DNA of 64,000 nt from Carallia brachiata (taxonomy: Eukaryota; Streptophyta; Magnoliopsida; Malpighiales; Rhizophoraceae), in contig JADCRB010000110.1 in NCBI GenBank assembly GCA_021464245.1, positions 1,488,001 through 1,552,000 on the forward strand. Reading direction: 5' to 3'. The position numbers were made by a program, and so were the translations under genes. Under the pieces are notes generated by a model. It was not told where the DNA came from and did not search any database. It was given only the letters and a program-made list of their open reading frames with translations. Positions 23,249 to 35,442 of the stretch are shown piece after piece (position 1 is the first letter of the stretch; every line of letters starts with the position of its first letter).

Positions 23249-26200
23249 ATGGAGGAGGTCTCGACGGGCGCCGTGGTTCCAGCCGTAAAGCCAGAGCTCA
23301 AGCCGTCCTCCTCCTCCTCCCCCGCCGCCGCCGCAGCAGCCGCGGCTTCTCCTGAGCCCTCCGCCACCGCCACCGCCACAGTCGCCGCCGCATCCGAAGG
23401 CGCTGGATATTCCGAACTCGATAAGGATTTCCTATGCCCGATTTGTATGCAAATCATAAAAGATGCCTTCCTGACTGCTTGTGGCCACAGCTTTTGCTAC
23501 ATGTGCATCATCACTCACCTCCGCAACAAGAACGATTGCCCTTGCTGCGGCCATTACCTCACCACCAACCAGCTCTTCCCTAATTTCTTGCTCCAAAAGG
23601 TACTTCTCGATTCTATAATCTCTAGCAATTAGTTTTTGTTCGGACTAGAAGCTTCCAGAAATTGCTATAATCCGCAATTGAAATGTTTTTTTTTTTTCAA
23701 AAAAAATTATATTATTGCGGTCTGATTGAACATCATTTGTATCTTGAAATGATCTACTTGGAATGGAAATGCAGCTTATTGTTGTATACGGTTTCTCTGT
23801 GCCACATTTGTAGCTATTAAAGAAGGCTTCTGCCCATCAAATATCGAAAAATGCATCTCCACTGGATAATTTTCGCCTCGCGTTGCAACAGGTCAGTTTT
23901 TGCATTCTGAGGCCTCCAGTCACTTTCACTTCACAATTTACTTTCTATCAGTCTGTATACTTTTTATCACTTGGCTGCTCGTTTTTGAATTTCTTAAGAA
24001 TGTCGATAAAAATCTACTTCCTACCTGGTAGTATTGTGCGAGGAGCATCACGAATTTGCATTTTTTCGGAGAGTTTGTCATTCTGGATACACAATATAGT
24101 TAATGGAAACTGACAGGCCTAATTTTGCTTCGAATTTGATGCTTACATGTGATGCTTTGGTTGAACACTTGAAAGATTCTAACGAGTTAGGGATTTGTTT
24201 GAACCTTAAAGCTTGTAGTTATTTAGTTTACTTGGAACATCAAAGATTTATGGGATCTGTGGCTGTCTATCCTTTTGTCTTTTTCTCTGCTTTTCAATGA
24301 CTTGTACAAATGCGGCAAGAAATAATTAAATGGTAGTAAATAGTTTTGCCCTTTGGACAATGTTAATTTGACACAATTTCATGATAACTAGTCAGGGTTG
24401 TGAAGTTTCAATTAAGGAGCTGGATATCCTCATGTCACTTCTTGCAGAGAAGAAGAGGAAAATGGAACAAGAAGAAGCCGAGAGAAATATGCAAATATTG
24501 CTAGACTTCTTACTCTATTTACGGAAGCAAAAAGTTGATGAATTGAATGAGGTAGGTAAAACCATGTGTTTGGACCCAGTCAACCTCACTGTCCACTTGT
24601 TGATTGACCACTAAATTCCGGGTTAAATAGCAATGGGATTTTTCAATTATGTTTTTGTATTATTGGATTTAACCTGTGATGTGGCTTTGATTCACAGTAT
24701 CTGTTGATTAAAGCACACCTTGGTCCTCTTGTAGGTACGCAATGATCTCCAGTATATTAAGGAAGACATAGATGCTGTAGAGAGACACAGACTAGAGTTG
24801 TATCATGTGAGGGACAGATACTATATGAAATTGCGGATGCTTGGAGATGATGCCAATGCAAGGAAAATGTGGTCTTCATCAAGGGATAAAATGAATGCTG
24901 GTGTAATCAGCAGTTCTTTTAGTTCAAGAGAAGGGGTGAGTGCAGGAACTTTTTCAGCTAGGAAATTAGATGGAAATGCGCAAGTAAGCTCTCTCGGGAT
25001 ACAGAGAAAGGATGCTTCGACTGGTTCGGAGTCCCAATTTAATCAATCAGGGCTTTCTGTGGCTAGGAAAAAGCGGGTTCATGCACAGGTTTATATCTTA
25101 CATAATTTATTGAGGGTTCTGTGTGATCTTTATTAATGCGATTTTGATATTGGCAGGACTTTAATGTTGATATTGTTTCTTGATTATTACTCTAAGGAAA
25201 CTTTATATTATTGTGTCTTACTTCCCTTAATTTGGCCATATGCATCTTTCATGCTACGCCTCTTTATTTTCAGAGCACATTTCGGAGTTGTATTTGGGAA
25301 GCTGTTCTTGTCATACACTGCCAGAAATTCTTGGTTATAGGCCATTTGTTCTGTGTTGTATTAGGTCACTTGCATGTACCCCAAAATCATTTCCTTTTCT
25401 TCTGGCTACAGTTCGGTGACCTGCAAGAGTGCTACCTGCAAAAGCGTCGGCAGTTGGTGAACTCTTCACAGCAGCCAGAAAGGGATAGAAGTGGTATTCA
25501 TAGAGAAGGCTACAGTGTGGGTCTTTCGGAGTTTCAATCAGTGTTGAGTACCTTCACCCAGTACAGGTAAAGTTATCTAAAGTTAGTGTGGTTCTTCTTC
25601 TTTTTATTTTTTATTTCACTCATTTTCTCTCTTCATTTCCCTCATTTACCTGTGCTCTTACTGAATTTTCCTTTTGTTTGTCCAAAACAGTCGTTTGAGA
25701 GTCATTGCTGAACTCAGACATGGGATATCATTCAGCCAACATAGTATCAAGGTGAGCAAGGGTCAATTGTTTTGCATATATGATGGTCCATTAGATTAGC
25801 TAAATTGGTAGGAAGAATTTGTTTACTCTTGCTGTAAAATATCCATATGTTTCGTACACCAAAACCACTCTGAAGGTGATTGTCAATTATGTACTGATTG
25901 CCTGAAGGTAGGCGCCTTTTCTCTTTAAGAAAAGTAGCTTTTCTTCTTATTTATTTTGCAATTAAAACATTATTATTGCTTACAGGAAGGAACCCAACCA
26001 TTTAACCTGTCAAGACTCGGGCGTACTGCTTAGTTTGCTATCTGATCTGCTGGAACTCATAAACTTTTAAATGTTATTTGCAGCATAGAATTTGACCGTG
26101 ATGATGAATTATTTGCTACAGCTGGTGTTTCTCGGAGAATTAAAGTTTTTGATTTTTCTTCGGTAAGATCTTAATTTAGTGTTCTCTTTTCTTTTTTCTG

Positions 26201-28512
26201 GGCTGTGCCCATTCTGGGATTGACAATAACTCAAGTAGAAATTTTTTGGTCCTGCCTGTGCTGTTGCTTTCCAGGTAGTGAATGAACCTGCAGACTTGCA
26301 CTGCCCTGTTGTGGAAATGTCAACTCGTTCTAAACTTAGCTGCCTAAGTTGGAACAAGTTTGCTAAGAATCATATAGCCAGTAGTGATTACGAAGGAATA
26401 GTTACTGTTTGGGATGTCACAACACGGCAGGTAATTGAAGTATTGCAGTTGAACCTAGTCATGGCCTATTTGGGTATTTTGCCCCATTTATACGACAAAT
26501 GTTTATCAATTTCTATGCAGAGTGTGATGGAATATGAAGAGCATGAAAAACGTGCATGGAGCGTTGATTTTTCACGGACAGAGCCTTCAATGCTTGTATC
26601 TGGTAGTGACGATTGCAAGGTGTGATATACTGATTTCTTTCTGGAACCAAATCTTCCTTGTTTACTTATGTTGCATAATGTGTAATCAAATTGAAATTCA
26701 AAGTCCAAAACAAAGAGGTGAGATTGTGTTAGCTTTATTGTGTTGTCTGAAGTGTTGAAAATTCTGTCTCACCATAGACATAAGTTGGCCTGATTACGCT
26801 GGTTCTTTAGGCTTTCATGCATTATTATTTTCAGCAGCTATTACATACAATTTGGCAACAACATGCAAGCCTATGCTCCTTTATAGGAATGTCTGTGATG
26901 TAGCTAATCTTAGCCAATCAGCAATGGCTCTGTGGTTCTTCTATTTGAAAAACGAAGGTTTACTTCTCTATTGTTTGCACTGCGAGGAGGGGCATTTTTT
27001 TTGGGTTCATAAGAATAAAACATTTGAAACAGAACCCCTGGGAATATCATATGGAAAAATCACAGAGCAGGTGGGATATGCTATCTATCATCATGTTTGC
27101 ATCTTTGCTTAATCTGCTAGTTACCGGATGCATTAGGTAACTAATTATGCCTATTTTCATAGATAAAATACAAATTCTTATGCCTGGTATTTGTCAATTT
27201 AGCCAACTGATTCTTTTGAATGGATAGTCCTGCTTTTGTGGCTATGTTTTGACAGAGAATCTTATGTACTGTGAAGGATATAATTGTGAAAATGTGGTGA
27301 ATAGTTGAAAATTCTGATTCTGTGGCACAAGTTTTTTCTTCGGCTGTGTGGAAATGAATGTGCTGTCCATGTCAACTAACCATCCTTTGCATCTCTGATT
27401 TATGTAAAAATCAGGTTAAAGTTTGGTGCATAAATCAGGAAGCTAGCGTTCTCAACATTGACATGAAAGCGAATATTTGTTGTGTCAAGTAAATCCGGGA
27501 TCTAGCAATTACATTGCGGTGAGCTCCTCTCAGTTTTACTTCCTGATGTCGTATTGCATGATTTGTTCGGTGTTCCATCCAAGTTAATCAATATAATACT
27601 TTACCGACATGGAGGAAACAAATCCTTTACCCGTTATTGCTCTGCTATGTATTGCATCTCCTTTGCATCTTCCCAGAACAAATACAGTAAGATCTAAATA
27701 AGGGCACATGCGCAGGAATATTTTGTTCTTCATTGCTGCCTTATCAATGGCATCAATATACTCTGATATTTGCTTCATATAGGATACGTGGCCTAAAAAT
27801 GTTTCTTTGCCTTTTGCAGGTTGGTTCGGCAGACCACCATATTCATTACTATGATTTAAGAAACACACAACCAGTCCACGTGTTTAGCGGCCATAAGAAA
27901 GCTGTTTCATATGTGAAATTCTTGTCAAACAATGAGCTTGCCTCGGCTTCTACAGACAGCACATTAAGATTATGGGATGTGAAGGAGAATCTACCTGTAA
28001 GTTCAACATCATGATGCAATGGGGCCATAAATTCATATTTAATCTTTCTCATCTAATATGGGGCTGGACCTTGGTTTGCTTGTTTGATGTTATTTCCATG
28101 TTTGTTTCAAATTAAATATTCACAACTTATGCTGCTTTACAGGTTCGTACATTTAGAGGCCACACAAATGAGAAAAACTTTGTGGTCTTACGGTAAATAG
28201 TGAGTATATTGCATGTGGCAGTGAAACAAACGAAGTTTTCGTCTACCACAAGGTCAGGAACGGCAAAAATTTGAACTTCTGTACTTCTTATCGCGCTTGA
28301 TAAATTTGCTTGAAATTGAATTTTTGGAATCTTCTTCCCAGGAAATTTCCAGATCGGTGACATGGCATAGATTTGGATCGCCTGAAATGGATGATGCTGA
28401 TGAAGATGCCGGATCCTACTTTATCAGTGCTGTCTGCTGGAAGAGTGATAGTCCTACAATTCTTACTGCAAATAGTCAGGGTACAATTAAAGTATTAGTT
28501 CTTGCAGCTTGA
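23249..28512 (+). CDS. COP1: COP1 E3 ubiquitin ligase (RING, coiled coil, WD40), 13 exons, three small frame-breaking deletions
   Basis: In plants COP1 works in the nucleus with SPA proteins and CUL4-DDB1 to ubiquitinate light-signalling factors such as HY5. Exons: 23249-23599, 23814-23891, 24396-24551, 24735-25088, 25412-25566, 25691-25751, 26084-26162, 26275-26430, 26521-26619, 27415-27518, 27820-27996, 28143-28252, 28342-28512. The 13-exon layout matches known COP1 genes and all introns are GT..AG. RING ligands: C63, C66, C78, H80, C83, C86, C97, C100. A coiled coil follows (about 145-230), then a basic patch (ARKKR, QKRRQ) as in the COP1 nuclear localisation signal, then WD40 repeats to the normal VLVLAA end. 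The N-terminus has Ser- and Ala-rich runs. Intended length is about 685 residues. Exon 6 lacks 5 nt after ELRHG; exon 10 lacks 1 nt after CCVK; exon 12 lacks 1 nt after EKNFV. Read literally it stops in exon 7 near residue 388. Confidence 0.9.
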
Positions 28513-28718
28513 ATGAAATAACTAGGGGAACTATTGTAATGCAGGAAAGAAAATTTCATTGCATTTAGTCTATTGCCAGGTTATTTTAATTGTATATATC
28601 ATTATAGGAAACTGAGCGGTTCTGGAGGCTGTGGCTCTGTTCTTTTTCCTTTTGCAGGTAAATGCATATAACCATTCAGAACGAAATGTGCTCTTTAAAC
28701 TTGGTAAAAGGGATTCAT
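28513..28718 (+). other. COP1 3' untranslated region (inferred)
   Basis: Sequence just after the COP1 stop codon, of mixed composition, up to the left target duplication of the next element. The polyadenylation site is not identified. Confidence 0.4.
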
Positions 28719-28728
28719 ATTTTTATAA

Positions 28729-29050
28729 CGATAACCAAATTTTTAAAGCTAAATTTTTGTAATTTTTTTTATTTGAAATTTAAATCTTTTAAATTTTTTA
28801 TTTAAAGGTTAAGCCTTTATTTTTTGTTCTATTCAAGTTTTTTTATAATAAAATCGTTAATTTTTTTGTTAACTTTAATCATGTTTTCGCCTGTTTCTGT
28901 TAGATCTAACGAAAAAGTTAACGATAAATCATACAAAAGGATTTGAATAAAAAAAAATAAAAGTTTAGTCTTTAAATAGGAAATTTAAAAGATTTAGGTC
29001 TCAAATAGAAAAAATTATAAAATTTTATGCCTAAAAAGTTGATTACCTCT
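28729..29050. mobile_element. MITE with ~115-bp inverted arms and 10-bp target duplication (Mutator-like)
   Basis: The left arm (ataaccaaatttttaaagc, then atttaaatcttttaaattt, then tttaaaggttaagcc) is mirrored on the right as ggtctaaat-type complements: aaatttaaaagatttaggtc, then gcctaaaaagttgattacc. The pairing covers about 115 bp on each side of a centre near 28890. The flanks repeat atttttataa exactly at 28719-28728 and 29051-29060. Length is 322 bp with no coding capacity. The 9-10 bp duplication plus long inverted repeats suggest the Mutator superfamily. Confidence 0.75.
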
Positions 29051-29060
29051 ATTTTTATAA

Positions 29061-32000
29061 GAAGCAACGTCAAAATTTATTCCGGCTGAGCTGTCTGTCG
29101 GTTGTAACATCCGGAAGTTGTTCTTTTCATCTTCTGTTTTTTTTTGTTTTAATTGATGTATGATTTTTATCAATTCTCCCGAAGAATTAGGAACCTGCCT
29201 CAATTGGAACGATTGTTGGCAATTGCAGCGTCATTGTGCAAATTACTTGCAAACTCCGAAGCTTATATATCAACCTGAAAAGAAAATTTAATTATATAAA
29301 TAATTCTCTGTTTGTTAGTCTTAATAAAAATAGTCTATCATTATAGAGAAATTGGTGGTGGGGGACGAATTTTATTTCCTTAGTTGGGAGTTTAAACTTC
29401 CAACCATTCCGATTATGCCTGTCACCCATAATATTCTCTTCGGCGTACTCGTATCCCGTATACAGGGACCTGGGTTTAAAAGTCATCGTGGTGGCCCCTC
29501 GCAACTTTTATTAGCGTTTGAAAGTTAAGGAACAGGGACACTTGCACTACTTCATACGCCTCTTGCAGTCAGCAATACAAGAAAAGAGTTGCAGTTGGGA
29601 GTGGCTAATTTGTCTTAAACTCTCAAAATAAAACAGAAATCCTTAAGTCTGTATTCTGTTCTTTATTTATTTATTTATTTATTTTGTCATTTGCTCTTCA
29701 CTCTTACTCAATTTTTTTGGACGGTGCTGGCCACTGGCCGGTGTTTAACTAATGGAATTTCTAGCTTTGATGTAATGGGGTTAAGCTCAGGTAGCGCTTT
29801 AGGCTTCTTGCACTTAGAATATTGTTAATTACTAATACTACTTTAAACTTCCCCTAATTGAATTTATGAACGGCATGCTGGTGCACGAACTGCAACGCGT
29901 ATCTCTTTCTCTACGCTGTATCATAGACCACAAATTACAAGCAAATTTTAAAGGATAAAGACTGAGGGATGGTGTAAGGCATCTGGAAATACCACCTTTG
30001 AGAGACTGGGCGAGGAACAACCATCGTCATGTCATTTTTCACTTTTCTTAAACTCAATCTTCTTAATATCACGTAGTGGGGCAAGAAAAAAAAAAAAAAA
30101 AAAAAAAACTCAACCAAATAGAGTGTACATATCTTGCAAGAGGCAAAAAGAAAATCTTAAAGTTCACACCATATACTGTGGTGGTGTATGGCAAGAGATA
30201 CAGGTAAAAAACACACCATATACTTTGTAATATGGTTTAGAGATACAGCTCAAGATAGAAAGAAGAGAACTTCCACGGACTCAAACTTTTTTTTTTTCCT
30301 TCAGTTTCTTGCATGCATGATAGAAAAACAGCTCTGACCAGGGGCTTGCAAGGTCAAGAAAACTCGAGCCGTCTTTTTGAAGTTCAGAAAAGAAAGAAAG
30401 AAATGTAAGAAGAATAAGCTCAGGAGAGATATCGCCTTATAGGCTCTACAACCTTATCTTACTCGGGTGCTTTTCCTCATCACCGATCAGACCTAGATGA
30501 GGCACGAACACAAATGAGTGAAGTGCCATCTGACCAGTGAATGGAAACGTGGAAATTGAGGATGCAGAAAGTTTGGAGAAAATGGCTCCTGGATTGGACC
30601 CCTAGCTAGCTGAACAGTGCCATGAAAGATGAGGATGATAGTCGTGCTATTTATAGGCAAAAAAGTGGTCTTAGGCTCTTAGCATGAAATAAAAATCAAG
30701 GGTATAATCGGCCACTTGAAGAAAGGTATAGGTTGGTGCGTCATTTTCTACAATGGAAGGGACAGGATATAGAATTGATTGTGTGGGAATTAACTGTTCT
30801 CTTGGGATGCGAATGCTATATCAACTATCCATTTTTCACCTTTCTCTCCAGTCCTCGCCATTGTTCGCGTGGTTTTTTTTTTTTTTTAATAAAAATACAA
30901 TGATCATCAATACATAAGTCATTATATCTATGAACTGAAATTAAAAATTATCTATTAATATATTTATTCAATTTCTCTCATAATTCATGATGGATTTTAG
31001 AATATATATCTATAAACCTTTAATATATGTTGTCCATTTGAACATGCATTGGACCGTGAAGAAGTGAATTATATAATATAATTTTTTTTTTTATTTTTAT
31101 AAATTTCATTTTTTTCTTTAGTATTAAAACCCTCTTTTTTTATAAATCTTATACTCCTTTTCTAATATTAGATCTAGACCTAAAAATAAAAATTTTAGTT
31201 GTTAACTATCATAATATCTCTTAAAAGCACGCTTCATATTTTAATTACGTGACATCACTTTTTTTTTTTTTTTTAGGGAGAACCATTGGCCACATTTCGA
31301 TGTCAGCTTCACTAATGACCAACTTCAAATACAGACATACGATAACTATCTGAGGTAATAACTGGATAATAATTTAAATATATTATCTTTATTTATAATT
31401 GAATTTGAGTTTCAGTAGGTAGTAATAGTTGGAGTTTTTTAACTTTTAAATTTATTCAGTTTAATTATTAATTGTACGTTGGTTCTAAATTTGATAATCG
31501 TTATAGTTAGTATAAGAAAAACTCGCTCGGATTTAACAGTACTCAAGTGATGAGTTTCTTTCTATAAGTTGGGTTGAATAAAATATAAAAAAAAAAAAAA
31601 AATACTTCTATCTCAGTTCACTAATTTAATGACCAACGTATTTACGATAATTTTTTTTTTTTGTGTTAAAAAAAATACAGGCATATGATAAATACAGACA
31701 TATGATAAATAGATAGCAGCTGTTTGTGATTACATATAAATCCAACCCTACATATTATATTAGTGGTCAGTGGACCAGTGGAGTCAGTTTCATAGGCACG
31801 GCAGACTGGAGTCGGTACAAATTTAATCAAGTACGCAATGGTAAAGCAGAGGGGAAAAAAAAACTACAAACGGTATTGATAAAGCAGTCATATTAATGGT
31901 CAAGAGGGAAACGAAGAGAATTCAAAGGCACTGTTGCATTTGTACTATAAAATAATTGCTTAGTTTTGAGGGATAATACTCCTACTAATAAGATTGAGGC

Positions 32001-33005
32001 ACTAATGCTATTGCTAACTACTCTTTGTGGCGTTTCAGTTTGACTTTTTGACCCATGCTGCTTCCTAAACAGCAAAGCCCGGCCAGCCAATCCAAAACTA
32101 TCCAGGTCTCTCTCTCTCTTTCTCTGCTGAGACAGAACAGAAGGAAAGAGAAACAACATATCAAAACCCTAGGAATGTTAAGCCACAAAATGGCCTTTCT
32201 TGCAAGTTATTATACTTTATGACTGTTCCTTTTGTCTCTATCAGCCAAGCAACGCAAAATCATACAAAACAAAAGCCCAAACCCCTAATTCCCATGTCCC
32301 ATGTAATAATTATTCAGTACAGTTTGAAAATGGGGGTCTGCACTGTAAGGTCAACCTCATATGGCCCTCCTATTTAATGGCCCTCCGAAAATACAACTCA
32401 AGTATGGTGAAAAAAAAAAATAATAAAATAAAAAAAATCCCCAGTTAGTGCATATATAAAATTATGAGAAATATTTAATAAATTTTTTAGATCATATTAA
32501 AATAATTAAAATAATATGAATTATTATATAATAAATTTTAATAAATAATAAATATATTATTAAATACTATTAAATATATTACATGATTGAATTATACTTA
32601 TAAAAATACAATTATAGGGCGGAACTTTTGCAGCCATGCAATATGAATGGTTGGTACTACCCTCGTCCAGTGAATGTTTGCCTTGCCTGTACTATTTACT
32701 AAAATGGTGCCATTTTCTGAGAGCTGCTTGAGGTATTTACAGTCCATATCTGAGTGCACCTACCGATCATTAATGGCGAGTCATCATGAAGCTGATGCGC
32801 CATCATGTGCGATGTCACATTACATACCAAATTCATTAATTATGGGGTGGAGGGTGGTCCATATTTTTTATTTCTATTACAGTGCAACAGGTGCCTTGTT
32901 GGCCATTGTAAGCGCCATGCCATTTAATCTGGCCGTGCATCGATCAGCAGCACGGGATGCTGCTCAGTGAATTTCTTAATTTTACGTAACCGGAGAAAAT
33001 TATTT
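29061..33005. other. Intergenic sequence without a supported gene
   Basis: No frame here resembles a family. On the minus strand there is a good TATA-like tataaata at 30647-30654 followed by 250 bases of fairly unique sequence; a near match to miR390 lies at 30416-30436 on the plus strand (see findings). Long T or A runs occur at 30086-30108, 30870-30886 and 31259-31274. The frame at 32674-32970 has no supporting evidence. Confidence 0.45.
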
Positions 33006-33299
33006 ATAGTGTGTTTAAATTGATAAAAAATAATAAAAATAAATAAATAAATAAATAACAGTATAGTAATAATGATATTATAGTTAATAGAAAATGATTA
33101 GAAAAAAATAATTAGAAAATAGTTAAAAAAATAAATAATAATTTGTGAGAGAAAAAATAAAAATTAATTGTTTAGATTGATGAAAAATAAATAGAAAAGA
33201 AAAATTATGAGAAAATAGCATAATAATAATAATATTTTTTTATTTTTTATTTTTCTGTTATTTTCTTTTTTATCCAAATTCCTTTAATCTAAACACTAT
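33006..33299. mobile_element. AT-rich MITE with terminal inverted repeats
   Basis: The left end atagtgtgtttaaattgat is mirrored by the right end atctaaacactat. The inside is A/T-rich and contains taatttgtgagagaaaaaat, shared with the element at 4790-5160, so both belong to one dispersed family. Tandem aaat units lie at 33040-33057. A short target duplication (ttta or attta) is possible but ambiguous. Confidence 0.6.
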
Positions 33300-33679
33300 T
33301 TACAACGTAATAAATTTAAAATTTTGTATAATTACATTAATAAAATATATGTTAACAAAATTATTATTCAAAAATTTACCATTATTAATACACAAATTAT
33401 AATAATTATTACATTACAAATACTCTTTCAACAACTTATCTTTCGATCACATACTTTTTCTCTTTTTTTTTTTTTTAAATAATACAGCTAAAGGAATAGC
33501 ATTGTTGCGAAAATCACTGCTCACCTCTGTCTTCGGGGGAGGACATAAATGCGCGCGTAAGGATTCAAACCATGACTCACACTCGGTGGTGCTACTCACA
33601 CTCGGTGGAGCACCACTGTAGCTCCTGCTTTGGTTGTTGTTTAATAGATTCTTCGTGAGACGTTACGTTGAATTGTAAT

Positions 33680-33880
33680 TTTTTTTTAACATAAAAAAAA
33701 TTTTATTATCAGTATATTAGTTATTGAATTTATAGGTTAAAATTAAAATAATTTTTATTTGAGTTTACTTCGTTCAACCGCTTTTAAAAAGACAGACTTT
33801 TCACTCAAATACTAATAGGACTGAATATGACTCTGTCGTGGAGACCACGGAATTACTGAGTTTAAAAGTTATTACTACAC
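33680..33880. repeat. Dispersed repeat family copy (AAGACAGACTT type)
   Basis: Contains the family core: ttattatcagtatattag, then ataggttaaaattaaaata, then aaaaagacagacttttcact and aatactaatagga, then attactgagtttaaaag. The same order of blocks is found near 40690-40890, 51660-51845 and 21075-21210. No coding capacity and no clear ends. Confidence 0.5.
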
Positions 33881-34317
33881 TACAATATTTAGTAATTTTA
33901 ATAGCTACCCAATCATTTATTAGGGAAAAACGCGAGAGTGAAAACTTGAACATAATTTGTAAATATAAAAATATACCGACTTGTCGCTGAATTACCATCT
34001 GAAGCGGTTGTTGAATTGTAATCTAAATTAGGCAAGGACTTATGTTGACGTGGGTAAGACAAAAAGAAAAAATTTATATGACCAAAAGAAAAGTATTTAA
34101 AAGAATTTTTGGAATACAATCAGTTAAAAATTATTTGTAATTATATAAATTTATTGTGCAACGAAATAATAATGATTTTTTTTTACACTTGTAATTAAAA
34201 CAGCTGTATAATGAATTCAGTAAGTTATATTATAGAAATTTCTCTAACAAATTTCTTCCGGTCATATAACAGTACCCAAACAAAAAATGATCTGTACGTG
34301 AGTTATGCACTAATATT

Positions 34318-34905
34318 TGATATTTTTAATATAAAATTTTAAAATATTATAATATTAAAATTTAATATTTTTAATATAAAAACTCAGAATTCTTGTAGAT
34401 ATCTTTAATATAAAAGCTCTTAATACTCTTCAAATTAAAATTTGATGCCTTTATTATAACTATTTATAATCATTGTGATATCAAAGATTTGATGGCTTAA
34501 TATAAAAACTTCTAATCGTTGTAATATTAGTGTTTGATATTGTTAAATATAAAAACTCATAATCCTTTTAACATTAGGATTTGATATTATTAATGTAAAA
34601 ATTCTTAATCTTTGTACCATTAAGATTTGTAATTTTTAATATAAAAACTCCTAATCCTTATGGTATTAAGATTTGTTATTTTTAATATAAAAATTCATAA
34701 TTCTTGTGGCATTAGAATTTAATATCATTAATATAAAAACTCTCAATCCTTATGGTATTAGGATTTGTTGTCTTTAATATAAAAACTCCTAATCCTTATA
34801 ATATTAAGATTTATTATTTTTAATATAAAATTTCTCAATCCTTATGATATTTATATTTGATATTTTTAATATAAAACCTCATAATCCTTGTAGAATTAAC
34901 GGTAC
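34318..34905. repeat. 46-bp minisatellite, about 13 degenerate copies
   Basis: Units of the type taatataaaaactcctaat followed by ccttatggtattaagatttg repeat with a regular 46-bp spacing (starts near 34499, 34545, 34591, 34637, 34683, 34729, 34775, 34821, 34867, and more diverged ones upstream from 34325). Individual copies differ by several substitutions. The array ends abruptly at ggtacc near 34905. Confidence 0.85.
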
Positions 34906-35440
34906 CATTTTGTAGAATTTATATATAATTCCTAAATATTACGTAGCCTGCATCCAATAAATTTCTTAATATACCGCAAAAAAAAAGAAAAAGATGGAGT
35001 ATCTGGGCCGGGTCAAAGATTTTAGTGCATATATGGAAAACAGAATGTGATAGGGGCTAAGCTCAAAGGTGATTCCACCGTGAATTAATGAACACCCAAA
35101 AAAGAGAAAATAACCTCCTCAACTACACTGGGCCGATTGGCCCATGACTTTGTTACCTTGCAAGCATGCTTTGGGGTCATTTGTCACCTCTGTCCTTTTA
35201 AGCAATCTATAATGTGGTCAAACTCAAACCGCACATAAACTCAAACCGCACATAATGAGGTGTCCCTTCTGTCAGTGAGAGGATATATAGGAAAAGTGAG
35301 GGTAATTACGTAAAAATATGAATAAAATTAGTATATAGAGATATAAATTTTTAAATCGTAAAAAATATACTAAATTTAAAAAAATAGATAAATTATTGAA
35401 TTAATTATGTGTCTTTTACGTGTTGTAAATTACGTAGCAT
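34906..35440. other. Intergenic sequence; no gene seen
   Basis: Mixed sequence with a short direct duplication, aactcaaaccgcacata, at 35220-35236 and 35237-35253. Nothing else recognised. Confidence 0.5.
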
Positions 35441-35442
35441 GT

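Noticed and set aside
24103..24300. Open frame within COP1 intron 2
   Set aside because: It lies between two exons that join in frame, with no family resemblance; ordinary intron sequence.
30416..30436. A functional MIR390 gene
   Set aside because: Two mismatches to the mature sequence and a poorly pairing candidate star arm; kept only as a low-interest finding.
32674..32970. 98-residue plus-strand frame
   Set aside because: No conserved motif, no promoter or splice support and neighbouring AT-rich repeats; treated as chance.
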